From Roseateles oligotrophus (GTDB lineage: Bacteria; Pseudomonadota; Gammaproteobacteria; Burkholderiales; Burkholderiaceae_C): 64,000 nt of DNA. The notes below the pieces were generated by a model, which ran no database searches, had not been told where the DNA came from, and worked only from the letters and a program-made list of their open reading frames with translations. The stretch spans positions 496,001 to 560,000 of the forward strand of contig NZ_JACHLP010000001.1 in NCBI RefSeq assembly GCF_014204525.1, given 5' to 3'. Below are positions 36,252-44,374 of the stretch, piece after piece. Within the stretch, counting starts at the first letter, position 1; the number at the start of each line of letters is the position of its first letter. Made by a program: the position numbers and the translations under genes.

Positions 36252-37478
36252 TCAGCTGCCGTGGCGCTTGCGGTAATGCGCCAGAAAGCGTTCGATGCGG
36301 CCGATCGCTTCACGCAAATCGTCCACATTGGGCAGGAAGACCAGTCGGAAATGATCGGGGGCCGTCCAGTTGAAGCCCGTCCCTTGGACGATCAACACCT
36401 TTTCCTCGGCCAGCAATTCGTAGGCGAATTGCTGGTCGTCCTCGATCGGGTAGATCTTGGGGTCCAGGCGCGGGAACATATAGAGCGCGGCTTTGGGCTT
36501 GACGACGCTGACACCGGGGATCTGGTTCAGCAAGTCATAGGCCAGGTCGCGCTGGCGGCACAGGCGACCCGTGGGGGCCACCAGGTCCTTGATGCTTTGA
36601 TAGCCGCCCAAGGCGGTCTGAATGGCCAACTGGCCCGGCGTGTTGGAGCACAGACGCAGGCTGGCCAGCATATTGAGGCCATCGATATAGTCTTTGGCGT
36701 GGCGCTTCTCGCCCGAGACCACCATCCAGCCGGCGCGGTAGCCGCAGGAGCGGTAATTCTTGGACAGGCCGTTGAAGGTGACGAACAAAACGTCGTCGGC
36801 CAGGCTGGCCATGCTGACGTGAATATTGCCGTCATACAGCGTCTTGTCGTAGATCTCGTCGGCAAACACGATCAGCTGATGCTGGCGGGCCAGCTCGATG
36901 ATGTCCAGCAAGACCTGGGTGGGATAGAGGGCGCCGGTGGGGTTGTTGGGATTGCAGACGATGATGCCGCGGGTGCGCGGCGTGATCTTGGCGCGAATGT
37001 CCTCGATATCCGGCGTCCAGCCGGACTGCTCGTCGCAGCGGTAATGCACCGGCCGGCCGCCGCTCAAGCCCACGACGGCGGTGTAGAGCGGGAAGTCGGG
37101 CGAGGGGATCAGCAGCTCGTCACCGTCGTTGAGCAAGGCCTGCATGCTCATCTGGATCAGCTCGGATGCGCCGTTACCCAGATAGACGTCGTCAATCGTG
37201 ACGCCGCGGATCTGCTTCTCCTGGCAGTAATGCACCACCGCCTTGCGCGGGGCGAACAAGCCCTTGGAGTCGGTGTAGCCGGCCGCGGCGGGCAGATTGC
37301 GGATCATGTCCTGCACGATCTCGTCGGGCGGCTCCAGTCCGAAGGCGGCGACATTGCCGATATTGAGCTTGATGATCTTCTGGCCCTCTTCCTCCATCTG
37401 CCTGGCCTTGTCCAGAACGGGTCCACGAATGTCGTAGCTGACATTGGCAAGCTTGGCGGACTTGGCTATCGGTTTCAA
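36252..37478 (-). CDS. alaA: Alanine-synthesising aminotransferase (AlaA-type)
   Basis: This 408-residue class-I PLP aminotransferase closely follows the E. coli AlaA pattern: KPIAKSAKLANVSYDIRGPVL, KLNIGN, YTDSKGLFAPRKAVV, NPNNPTGALY, and the PLP lysine in FNGLSKNYR. The likely start is TTG at 37478, 8 bases after AGGAG (37487-37491); a longer reading to 37574 lacks a site and adds unlike sequence. It makes alanine from pyruvate and glutamate. It is 50 bases upstream of hom and may be in the same operon, a frequent Burkholderiales order. Confidence 0.88.
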   Translation of the reverse strand: MKPIAKSAKLANVSYDIRGPVLDKARQMEEEGQKIIKLNIGNVAAFGLEPPDEIVQDMIRNLPAAAGYTDSKGLFAPRKAVVHYCQEKQIRGVTIDDVYLGNGASELIQMSMQALLNDGDELLIPSPDFPLYTAVVGLSGGRPVHYRCDEQSGWTPDIEDIRAKITPRTRGIIVCNPNNPTGALYPTQVLLDIIELARQHQLIVFADEIYDKTLYDGNIHVSMASLADDVLFVTFNGLSKNYRSCGYRAGWMVVSGEKRHAKDYIDGLNMLASLRLCSNTPGQLAIQTALGGYQSIKDLVAPTGRLCRQRDLAYDLLNQIPGVSVVKPKAALYMFPRLDPKIYPIEDDQQFAYELLAEEKVLIVQGTGFNWTAPDHFRLVFLPNVDDLREAIGRIERFLAHYRKRHGS

Positions 37479-37693
37479 AGCATGGACTCCTGGGCGGGGG
37501 CTGAAGAGGCGGTTTTCCGGCAGAACTGGGGGCAAGAAAGACCGGGCTGCGGCAATGCTGCGCTGCAAAAACATACAATTTAATCACAGGGTAGCAGGCC
37601 CCGCTGCGGGCCCAAGCCCCGGCCCGGCCGCCCCTGCCGCCATCGGCCCTCCCTCAGCCTCCAGAAGAGAGCGCCAGTTGGCGCGTTTTACCC

Positions 37694-38080
37694 ATGAAAT
37701 TCCAGCTCGATGAGCCGCAAGGCGGCAATAGCATTTCCCGCCACGACGGACGCAATGTCTGGGTCAACGGCACACAGCACAGCGCCAGCCTGCTGGTGCC
37801 CTGGCGCGGTGAGGTGCAGGCCTGGTCACTGGCCCGTTTCGAGGATTTGACCGAAGCCCACTTTGAACAGGTGCTGGCCTGCAAGCCGGAATTGGTGATC
37901 TTTGGCAGCGGCAGCCGCATCCGCTTCGCCAAGCCGGCGCTCTACCAGAGCCTGATCCAGGCGCGCATCGGTGTGGAGACCATGGATTTGGCGGCCGCCT
38001 GTCGCACATACAACGTGCTGGCCAGCGAGGGACGCACGGTCTTGGCCGCACTTTTGATCGAATCAGACGGCGCCGCCTGA
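37694..38080 (+). CDS. Mth938-like domain protein (DUF498)
   Basis: This 128-residue single-domain protein has the Mth938 pattern: MKFQLDEPQGGNSISRHDGRNVWVNG, WRGEVQAWS, ELVIFGSGSRIRF, RIGVETMDLAAACRTYNVLASEGR. The human relative is NDUFAF3; bacterial function is undefined. It is divergent from alaA. The short GGCCTGT-C-ACAGGCC hairpin (38086-38100) after the stop lacks a T-tract. Confidence 0.9.
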   Translation: MKFQLDEPQGGNSISRHDGRNVWVNGTQHSASLLVPWRGEVQAWSLARFEDLTEAHFEQVLACKPELVIFGSGSRIRFAKPALYQSLIQARIGVETMDLAAACRTYNVLASEGRTVLAALLIESDGAA

Positions 38081-38193
38081 AGTAAGGCCTGTCACAGGCC
38101 AAAGTCAATCACCTAAAGGGGCAGAGTGTTGGCACCTGTTCACGCCAAGTCCGTGCGCTAGGCGGCGAATTCTGAGGGCCTCTCCGTTCAACG

Positions 38194-38199
38194 TATAAT
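38194..38199 (+). promoter_or_regulatory. Consensus -10 element upstream of bcp
   Basis: A perfect TATAAT lies 44 bases before the bcp ATG. The -35 region (TTCTGA at 38170-38175, 18-base spacer) is a weak match. No other -10 in this gap is better. Confidence 0.45.
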
Positions 38200-38242
38200 C
38201 TGCGGCTATGCCTACCCGGGCGCATCATACCCATAACGCCAC

Positions 38243-38725
38243 ATGACGCCAGCGCTCAACAAACCTCTCCCGGAAATTGAAGCCCTCGCCACCGGAGGCG
38301 TGAAGTTCACACCACATACCTATTCAGGTCAAGCCGTGGTGTTGTACTTCTACCCAAAGGACAACACGCCAGGATGTACCACGGAGGCGATGCAGTTCCG
38401 CGATCGCCACAAGGACTTCGTCAAAGCCGGTGCGGTGGTGTTGGGTGTCTCCCGTGACAATATGGCCTCGCACGAAAAGTTCAAGCAGACGCTGGAACTG
38501 CCTTTCGAGCTGATCGCCGACACGGAAGAAAAGCTCTGCCATATGTTTGGCGTGGTCAAGAACAAGATCATGTACGGCAAGAAGGTCAAGGGCATCGAAC
38601 GCTCCACCTTCCTGATCGACGCCTCCGGCGTGCTGCGTGCCGAATGGCGCGGCATCAAGGTCGCCGGCCATGTGGACGAAGTGCTGAAGGCCGTCAAATC
38701 CCTGTCCAAAAAGGAAGCCGCTTAA
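38243..38725 (+). CDS. bcp: Thiol peroxidase of the Bcp/PrxQ family
   Basis: This 160-residue peroxiredoxin reduces hydroperoxides using thioredoxin. The peroxidatic cysteine is Cys45 in DNTPGCTTEAMQFRD. The usual PrxQ resolving Cys five residues later is replaced by Met50; Cys99 (EEKLCHMF) may resolve or the enzyme may act as 1-Cys. FELIADTEEKL and STFLID are family blocks. It is monocistronic: a hairpin terminator follows its stop. Confidence 0.93.
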   Translation: MTPALNKPLPEIEALATGGVKFTPHTYSGQAVVLYFYPKDNTPGCTTEAMQFRDRHKDFVKAGAVVLGVSRDNMASHEKFKQTLELPFELIADTEEKLCHMFGVVKNKIMYGKKVKGIERSTFLIDASGVLRAEWRGIKVAGHVDEVLKAVKSLSKKEAA

Positions 38726-38772
38726 TTGCAGCCCTGCGTCGGCAGTGCCAGACCCAAAGTTTGAACAGTAGC

Positions 38773-38811
38773 AAAAGCCGATCCGGTCCAAGGCCGGGAT
38801 CGGCTTTTTTT
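38773..38811 (+). terminator. Rho-independent terminator of bcp
   Basis: AAAAGCCGATCC (38773-38784) pairs with GGATCGGCTTTT (38797-38808), followed by more Ts. The stem has 12 bp and the loop is G/C-rich. Confidence 0.88.
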
Positions 38812-38883
38812 ATGCTCGACCCGTCGCGCTGTTGCTTGAAAGACTCGCTCCGGCGAGTCCCTGGGGCGCCACGGCGCTTTGTG

Positions 38884-38889
38884 CATAAT
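38884..38889 (+). promoter_or_regulatory. Candidate -10 element of the phoH leader
   Basis: CATAAT lies 12 bases before the small ORF and 38 bases before the hairpin at 38927-38956. The -35 position lacks a good match; instead a GACTCGC/GCGAGTC hairpin (38842-38859) sits upstream. Confidence 0.35.
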
Positions 38890-38895
38890 GAGCCC

Positions 38896-39009
38896 ATGCC
38901 CGAGCGCCGCGAAGCCAAAGAAATCAAAAAGCCGTACAGCTGTCTGTACGGCTTTTGTCTTTTTGCACGCGGGTTTCCTTCTCTCGACCTCCAGGTTGGC
39001 ACCCGCTGA
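38896..39009 (+). CDS. Candidate 37-residue leader peptide upstream of phoH
   Basis: MPERREAKEIKKPYSC then LYGFCLFARGFPSLDLQVGTR. It ends 18 bases before the phoH ATG and contains the 13-bp hairpin inside its coding region. It is rich in aromatic and Cys residues in the middle. There is no strong ribosome site, and no homologue I can name. It could instead be an untranslated leader. Confidence 0.3.
   Translation: MPERREAKEIKKPYSCLYGFCLFARGFPSLDLQVGTR
38927..38963 (+). terminator. Strong intrinsic hairpin before phoH: attenuator or sRNA end
   Basis: A perfect 13-bp stem, AAAAGCCGTACAG (38927-38939) with CTGTACGGCTTTT (38944-38956) around loop CTGT, is followed by GTCTTTTT. It looks like a rho-independent terminator but lies 65 bases upstream of phoH, so it may end a short leader RNA or attenuate phoH. 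Confidence 0.65.
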
Positions 39010-39027
39010 CCCGAACCACAGCCCACC

Positions 39028-40773
39028 ATGCCTCTGCCCAAAGCTCCGACCAAACGCGCTGCACGCCTCGAGACCTCCGCCTTTGAAACCACGCCGGCAG
39101 TCAGCAAGCCCGGCAGCCAGCGCCAGACTCCGCCGGCCAAGGTGGCCAGCAAGACGAGCAGCGCAAAATCCAGCAGCGCCCAGCCCATCAAGGCAAGCAC
39201 CCCCACTTCGGCCAAGCCCAGCAGCGCAGCGCCGCACCCGGTGGACAGCAGCCCGGCCGTGCAAACCACTTTTGCCCCGGCCCCGGCACCCGCTGTTGTG
39301 GCACGCAAGCCGGCCGAGCTTCCAGCCGCCACGCCCAAGCCCAAGGCCCGCAAGAAGAATGCGCACGCCGGCGACAAGCCCAAGCTCTTCGTGCTGGACA
39401 CCAATGTGCTGATGCACGACCCGATGAGCTTGTTCCGCTTCGAGGAGCACGATGTCTACCTGCCCATGATCACGCTGGAAGAGCTGGACGGGCACAAAAA
39501 AGGTATGACCGAGGTCGCCCGCAATGTGCGCCAGGTCAGCCGCGAGCTGGATGCCCTGGCCGGCGGCCTGCAGGGCAGCAGCATCGCCGAGATGGCCAAA
39601 GGCATGCCGTTGGATCACACCGGCCACCGCGAAGCCGGCGGCAAGCTCTTCTTCCAGACCCAGCTGATCGACACCCCCCTGCCCGCCGGCCTGCCCCAGG
39701 GCAAGGCGGACAACCAGATCCTCGGCGTCGTCCAGGCCCTGAAGCTGCAACAACCCGAGCGCGAGGTGGTGCTGGTGTCCAAGGACATCAATATGCGCAT
39801 CAAGGCGCGCGCCCTGGGCCTGGCGGCCGAGGACTACCGCAATGACAAGACCCTGGAAGACTCCGACCTGCTCTACACCGGCGTGCAAGCCCTGCCCGCC
39901 GACTTCTGGGAGCGGCACGGCAAGACCATGGAGAGCTGGCAGCAAGGCGGCCTGACCTTCTATCGCATCAGCGGCCCCCTGGTGCCCTCGCTGCTAGTGA
40001 ACGAGCTGCTCTATCTGGAAGCCCCCGGCACCGCCCCGCTCTATGCCAAGGTGATGGAGATCACCGGCAAGACCGCCGTGCTGCGCACCCTGAAGGACTA
40101 TGGCAACCAGAAGCATGCGGTCTGGGGTGTCACCGCCCGCAACCGCGAGCAGAACTTCGCCCTCAATCTGCTGCTGGATCCGGACTGCGACTTCGTCACC
40201 CTGACCGGCACGGCCGGCACCGGCAAGACCTTGCTGACCCTGGCCGCCGGCCTCTCCCAGGTGCTGGACGAGCGCCGCTACTCTGAAATCATCGTCACCC
40301 GCGTCACCGTGCCGGTAGGTGAGGACATCGGCTTCCTGCCCGGCACCGAGGAAGAAAAGATGAGCCCCTGGATGGGCGCGCTGGACGACAACCTCGAAGT
40401 GCTGGCGCGTGGCGACAACGCCGCCGGCGAATGGGGCCGCGCCGCCACCAATGACCTGGTGCGTAGCAAGATCAAGATCAAGAGCCTGAACTTCATGCGC
40501 GGCCGCACCTTCCTGAACAAATACGTCATCATCGACGAGGCGCAAAACCTGACGCCCAAGCAGATGAAGACCTTGATCACCCGTGCCGGCCCTGGCACCA
40601 AGATCGTCTGCCTGGGCAATCTGGCCCAGATCGACACGCCCTACCTGACCGAAGGCAGCTCGGGCCTGACCTATGCGGTCGATCGCTTCAAGGGCTGGGC
40701 CCACAGCGGCCACATCACCCTGGCCCGTGGCGAGCGCTCGCGCCTGGCGGACTTCGCCTCGGAAGTCCTTTGA
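39028..40773 (+). CDS. PIN-PhoH fusion protein (PhoH2-like)
   Basis: This 581-residue protein has a long Ala/Pro/Lys/Ser-rich N-terminal region (1-110), a PIN nuclease domain (about 115-270; FVLDTNVLMHDPMSLFRF, EELDGHKKG, VSKDINMRIKA), and a C-terminal PhoH ATPase (about 365-580; Walker A GTAGTGKT, VTRVTVPVGEDIGFLPG, Walker B VIIDEAQNL, GPGTKIVCLGNLAQIDTPYLTEGSSGLTY). PhoH2 proteins have been described as RNA helicase/ribonucleases. The extended low-complexity N-terminus is unusual and may bind RNA. A structured leader precedes it and a terminator follows. Confidence 0.92.
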   Translation: MPLPKAPTKRAARLETSAFETTPAVSKPGSQRQTPPAKVASKTSSAKSSSAQPIKASTPTSAKPSSAAPHPVDSSPAVQTTFAPAPAPAVVARKPAELPAATPKPKARKKNAHAGDKPKLFVLDTNVLMHDPMSLFRFEEHDVYLPMITLEELDGHKKGMTEVARNVRQVSRELDALAGGLQGSSIAEMAKGMPLDHTGHREAGGKLFFQTQLIDTPLPAGLPQGKADNQILGVVQALKLQQPEREVVLVSKDINMRIKARALGLAAEDYRNDKTLEDSDLLYTGVQALPADFWERHGKTMESWQQGGLTFYRISGPLVPSLLVNELLYLEAPGTAPLYAKVMEITGKTAVLRTLKDYGNQKHAVWGVTARNREQNFALNLLLDPDCDFVTLTGTAGTGKTLLTLAAGLSQVLDERRYSEIIVTRVTVPVGEDIGFLPGTEEEKMSPWMGALDDNLEVLARGDNAAGEWGRAATNDLVRSKIKIKSLNFMRGRTFLNKYVIIDEAQNLTPKQMKTLITRAGPGTKIVCLGNLAQIDTPYLTEGSSGLTYAVDRFKGWAHSGHITLARGERSRLADFASEVL

Positions 40774-40801
40774 TCCAATGCCCCACGGGGCAAAATAACG
40801 A

Positions 40802-40828
40802 GGGCGGCCAAGAGCCGCCCTTTTCTTT
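40802..40828 (+). terminator. Rho-independent terminator of phoH
   Basis: GGGCGGC (40802-40808) and GCCGCCC (40814-40820) pair around CAAGA, followed by TTTTCTTT. It lies 29 bases after the phoH stop and just before the next gene. Confidence 0.85.
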
Positions 40829-40846
40829 CCCCTGCTCACAACGCCC

Positions 40847-41695
40847 ATGACGCTTTACGTCTCCGATCTCGACGGCACCCTGCTGGACGCCCAAGGCCGC
40901 CTTGCGGACAGCACCCGCCAGGGCCTGACCCGGCTGCTGGACGAGGGCTTGCTGTTCACCGTGGCCAGCGCCCGCCATGTGACTTCCATTCGGCAGATCC
41001 TGGGCGATCTGCCGCTGCGCCTGCCCGTCATCGGCTCCAACGGTGCCTATATCAGCGATATGGCCAGCGCCCGGCACGAGATCGTCCATGCCATCGAGCC
41101 CGATCTGGCCCAGGCCGTGTTCGCCCTGATCCGCCAGCACGGCCTGATGCCCTTCGTCTCCACCCATGGCGCCTTGGGCGACCAACTCTTCTACCAGTCG
41201 GTACACAACGAGGCCCAGCAGAGCTTTGTGGACGAACGCCTGCGCAATGCCGACCCTCGCCTGCGCCACAGCCCGCGCATGCAGGACGAGTTGCGTGACC
41301 CGGCCGTGACCCTGGTGGTGGTGGACCGCGAAGAGCCCTTGGCCGCGCTGCAAACGGCCATTGACGAGCTGTGCGGAGACCGGGTGGAGACCCATCTGGC
41401 CGAAGACCTCTACAAACCCGGCTGGCCCTGGCTGACCGTGCACGATAGGCGCGCCACCAAAGACCAGGGCATCAAGACCCTGGCCCAGCGCTATGGGCTG
41501 GAAGACAGAGAAGTGGTCGTCTTCGGCGACCACGTCAACGACATCAAGATGCTGCGTGCCGCGCATCGCGGCATTGCGGTGGAGAACGCCATCCCGGCGG
41601 TCAAGCGCGAGGCCCATCAAGTCATCGGACAGCACCACGAGGACAGCGTGCTGCGCTTCATCACCGCGGACTGGCAGGGCCGCGGCAAGCGCTAA
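40847..41695 (+). CDS. Cof-type HAD-IIB phosphatase
   Basis: This 282-residue HAD hydrolase has motif I YVSDLDGTLLDAQG, motif II TVASARH, the IIB cap domain, a motif III Lys in KDQGIKTLAQRYG, and motif IV VVFGDHVNDIKMLRAA. It likely dephosphorylates sugar phosphates or similar cytosolic metabolites; the exact substrate is unknown. Its end overlaps the convergent small gene by 4 bases. Confidence 0.9.
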   Translation: MTLYVSDLDGTLLDAQGRLADSTRQGLTRLLDEGLLFTVASARHVTSIRQILGDLPLRLPVIGSNGAYISDMASARHEIVHAIEPDLAQAVFALIRQHGLMPFVSTHGALGDQLFYQSVHNEAQQSFVDERLRNADPRLRHSPRMQDELRDPAVTLVVVDREEPLAALQTAIDELCGDRVETHLAEDLYKPGWPWLTVHDRRATKDQGIKTLAQRYGLEDREVVVFGDHVNDIKMLRAAHRGIAVENAIPAVKREAHQVIGQHHEDSVLRFITADWQGRGKR

Positions 41696-41898
41696 TTGTC
41701 CCGCCCTGTCGCCTTGATCCGGCCGAGAAGCTGATCACTTTCCGCGACGGCGGCCTTGCAGGCCGCCGCGTCGACCTCGAACTGGTAGTCACGCAAGAGC
41801 AGAGACATTTCCACCAATTTGTCGCGCAAGGCATGCAGGCCTTCGACAACATGGGCATAGGGCACTTGCGGCTGGGCGTCGGGACTTTGGGAGTTCAT
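41692..41898 (-). CDS. Small hypothetical protein, helical
   Basis: This 68-residue protein, MNSQSPDAQPQVPYAHVVEGL..., is predicted to be mostly helical (HALRDKLVEMSLLLRDYQFEVDAAACKAAVAESDQLLGRI). No domain is recognised. It is convergent with the HAD gene. ATG and codon use look ordinary; it may be a lineage-specific gene. Confidence 0.5.
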   Translation of the reverse strand: MNSQSPDAQPQVPYAHVVEGLHALRDKLVEMSLLLRDYQFEVDAAACKAAVAESDQLLGRIKATGRDN

Positions 41899-42077
41899 GG
41901 TTCACTCCAAATGAGTAAAGGCTGTGGCGCCCATCTTCAACGCTTGGCGGGCGACGGCAACCCCGCGAATGCCGGGCGGCCGGCCAAGCTCGGGCCACAA
42001 AACAGCGTGGCGCCTACAGCCTTGGAGCCCGATAAACGCCGCCTCCGGCCGCCACTTCCCCCATGAAAATCCCGTAA

Positions 42078-42110
42078 AAAAGCCCTGCGGGCGCGAGCCC
42101 CAGGGCTTTT
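42078..42110. terminator. Bidirectional terminator in the 41899-42210 gap
   Basis: AAAAGCCCTG (42078-42087) pairs with CAGGGCTTTT (42101-42110) around a G/C-rich loop. It lies in the 312-base gap between the yidB-like gene (ending at 42211) and the small gene upstream start. The rest of the gap shows no gene or repeat I recognise. Confidence 0.7.
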
Positions 42111-42210
42111 GAAATTGGCATCGCCGCAGCCTGCCGGCAAGGGTCATCCCGTCACGGAATCCTGGGACAGCTCAAACCACCCCAAACAGTGCCGCGAGCC
42201 CGTCATCGCC

Positions 42211-42651
42211 TCAACCCTGCTTGAGCAAGCCACCCAGCATGCCGGCCAAATCACCCAGATTGCCCGCGCCACCCTGCGGCACTTGGCCGTTGGGGGTCAG
42301 GTGATCGATGATTTGCGGCAGCCATTGAGCCAGTTGCGCACCCACCTCACCCTGCGAGACACCGGCCTGAGCGGCCAGCTTGCCAATCACATCCGAGCCC
42401 AGGGCCGAGCTCAGCTGGTCGCCCGAGACCGGCAGATTTGCGCCGGTGGAGATCCAACTCTGCACCTGCTCGGCCAGGCCCGAGCCCTGCAGCTGCTGCA
42501 AGAGGCCTGCCAAGCCCCCATGCTGCGAACCATTGGCCAGCAGGCCCGATGCCAGGCTGATCCAATCCACGCCGCCCGCCTGCCCTGCGGCCCCCTGGCC
42601 ACCGGCCAAAGCCTGTTGGGCAGCACCCAGCAAAGAATCCATCAAACCCAT
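42211..42651 (-). CDS. YidB-like DUF937 protein
   Basis: This 146-residue protein has the DUF937/YidB pattern: MGLMDSLLGAAQ start, GLAGLLQQLQGSGLAEQVQSWISTGANLPVSGDQLSSALG, IGKLAAQAGVSQGEVGAQLAQWLPQIIDHLTPNGQVP. ATG 42651 follows AGGGG. The function of YidB proteins is unclear. The upstream start at 42672 would be TTG with no ribosome site. Confidence 0.9.
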   Translation of the reverse strand: MGLMDSLLGAAQQALAGGQGAAGQAGGVDWISLASGLLANGSQHGGLAGLLQQLQGSGLAEQVQSWISTGANLPVSGDQLSSALGSDVIGKLAAQAGVSQGEVGAQLAQWLPQIIDHLTPNGQVPQGGAGNLGDLAGMLGGLLKQG

Positions 42652-43001
42652 GGTCAAACCCCTTGAATGCAAAAGCGGTGCGATTCACCGCCCGCCATTG
42701 TGGGTCAGCAAGCGTTCCCAAAGGTGACAAAAGGTGGGACAAGCCAAAACCACCATCCGTCGGCAGGCAAAGGCTGGCAGACGGCAAACGCTGGGAACTC
42801 CAGGCAAAACACGGAAACTCGCGCTTGATCTGCAACAAAAACAGCTCGAGGAATGCACAAAGCACCTCGTTTTGCGTCGGCCACCCGGCGGCCAGGCCCG
42901 CCGCCTGTGTTCAAATCAGCACTAACCCTAGTATTTTTGATGCGAATCACGACCTGGGCGGGCAATCCTTTCGGACTTTCCCTTGGTCATCGCCACATTG
43001 C

Positions 43002-43031
43002 TTGACACTCTCGACAGCCGCCCCCTAAGCT
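43002..43031 (+). promoter_or_regulatory. Candidate promoter of the NlpC/P60 gene
   Basis: TTGACA (43002-43007) and TAAGCT (43026-43031) have an 18-base spacer and end 13 bases before the ATG at 43045. The rest of the 393-base gap (42652-43044), between divergent yidB-like and NlpC genes, is AT-richer than its surroundings and shows no gene or clear repeat. Confidence 0.4.
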
Positions 43032-43044
43032 GCGCGCCGAACCT

Positions 43045-43881
43045 ATGCTCGACGCCCGCCCCCAGCTCCCTCAAACAACACCTTCTTCATGCAAGCCCAC
43101 GGGCCGCGTGGGGTCGGGTTTCGCCCGGCCGGTCTTGCTGGCTTGCGCGCTGGGAATACTGGGCACGGCGGCGCTGGCCCAGCAGAGCAATGCCTCTGGC
43201 AAGACCCCACCACCCGGCACCATGACCGGCGCCTGGGGCCAAAGCCTGTTGCAAAGTGGTAGCGGCAGCAAACCCAAGAATCCAAGCCCTGCCCAGGAAA
43301 GCGCCCTGCCCGTCCAGGCCAAGGCGCCGGATGCCGGCCCGGCGCCCGCGGCCGGCTTGGAAGCCGGGCCAAGTGCGGCGACCGCCAACGACCCGGTCAG
43401 CCGCTTTCTGCAGGAGCGCGGCCTGCTGGCGCAGGCCCAGGGTGAATCCAGCAAGCTGCTGAACCAGGTACGGGACGGCGCCTCGGACATGGTGCTGTCC
43501 GCCATGAACTTTCTGGGCGTGCGCTACACCCGCGGCGGCAATAGCGCCGAGACCGGTTTCGACTGCAGCGGCTTCACCCGCCACATCTTCGAGAACAGCG
43601 TGGGCCTGATCCTGCCGCGCCGGGCCGACGAACAGGCCAAGATGCCCAGCTTGCTGCAGGTCAAGAAGGAAGAGCTCAAGCCCGGCGACCTGGTGTTCTT
43701 CAACACCATGCGCCGTACCTTCTCCCATGTGGGCATTTATGTGGGCGAAGGCAAATTCATCCACTCGCCCCGCGTCGGTGGCGCCGTGCGGGTGGAGGAT
43801 ATGCGCGAGGCCTATTGGTCCAAGCGCTTCACCGGCGCGCGCCGCGCCGATCTGAAAAACGCCGGCGTCGGCGGCGACTAA
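43045..43881 (+). CDS. NlpC/P60 (C40) peptidoglycan endopeptidase
   Basis: This 278-residue exported protein has a long basic N-region, hydrophobic core (PVLLACALGILGTAALA, cut near ALA|QQS), a Pro/Ala-rich linker, and the catalytic domain (about 150-265): Cys174 in TGFDCSGFTRHIF, His228 in FSHVGIYVG, and a third polar residue in KFIHSPR. It probably cleaves peptide stems in the periplasm. The N-terminal 30 residues before the core are longer than normal, so a later start is possible. Confidence 0.88.
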   Translation: MLDARPQLPQTTPSSCKPTGRVGSGFARPVLLACALGILGTAALAQQSNASGKTPPPGTMTGAWGQSLLQSGSGSKPKNPSPAQESALPVQAKAPDAGPAPAAGLEAGPSAATANDPVSRFLQERGLLAQAQGESSKLLNQVRDGASDMVLSAMNFLGVRYTRGGNSAETGFDCSGFTRHIFENSVGLILPRRADEQAKMPSLLQVKKEELKPGDLVFFNTMRRTFSHVGIYVGEGKFIHSPRVGGAVRVEDMREAYWSKRFTGARRADLKNAGVGGD

Positions 43882-43891
43882 AGCCCCTCGC

Positions 43892-44374
43892 TCAAACGCG
43901 CAGGAAATCCCGCTCCGCCCAGGCCAGGGCCGAGGCCTCGTTGAGCTTGAAGCCGGCCTCCACCTTGAGCTGGCCTATCACCTCACCGGCGGCATCCTTG
44001 GCGGTCAGGGTGGCATAGGGGTTATCTTCATCGGGCACGATGTCCAGCAGGACCTGGACCCGGCCCTGGGCGCAATCGATTCTGAGGTTTTTGTGCAGGC
44101 GAGCGTGCAATTGCTGCTCGTGCCGGCGCAAGACCTCGGAGGCCGTTTTGACCAAGGTGTGGAAGGCCGGGGCCGATAGCGGCTTGGGGTTCTTCTTGTC
44201 GCGGCCCATGGTCCAGGGGCCCACCAGGGCGGGCTCCTGTTCACCGGCCAGGGTCATGGCCACGGCCCAGCCCTCATCGTCTTCGTTCTTGATGACCTGG
44301 GCGGTCCAGCGCTCATCGCGCCATAGCAGATCGCCCTGGGTCCAGCTTTCTTCGGGATTCAATATCAAAGTCAT
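43892..44374 (-). CDS. Unrecognised protein translationally coupled to paaZ
   Basis: This 160-residue acidic protein ([23 protein letters not shown]..., ...AWAERDFLRV) has no domain I recognise, signal peptide or membrane segment. Trp residues cluster near the N-terminus (SWTQGDLLWRDERW, GWAVAM, GPWTMG), and the second half looks like alternating beta strands. Its ATG overlaps the paaZ stop (ATGA), so it is the last gene of the paaZ unit. A role with phenylacetate catabolism is inferred from position only. Confidence 0.65.
   Translation of the reverse strand: MTLILNPEESWTQGDLLWRDERWTAQVIKNEDDEGWAVAMTLAGEQEPALVGPWTMGRDKKNPKPLSAPAFHTLVKTASEVLRRHEQQLHARLHKNLRIDCAQGRVQVLLDIVPDEDNPYATLTAKDAAGEVIGQLKVEAGFKLNEASALAWAERDFLRV

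Noticed and set aside
38086-38100. GGCCTGT-C-ACAGGCC hairpin after the Mth938-like gene as a terminator
   Set aside because: The loop is one base and no T-tract follows, so a terminator call is not supported.
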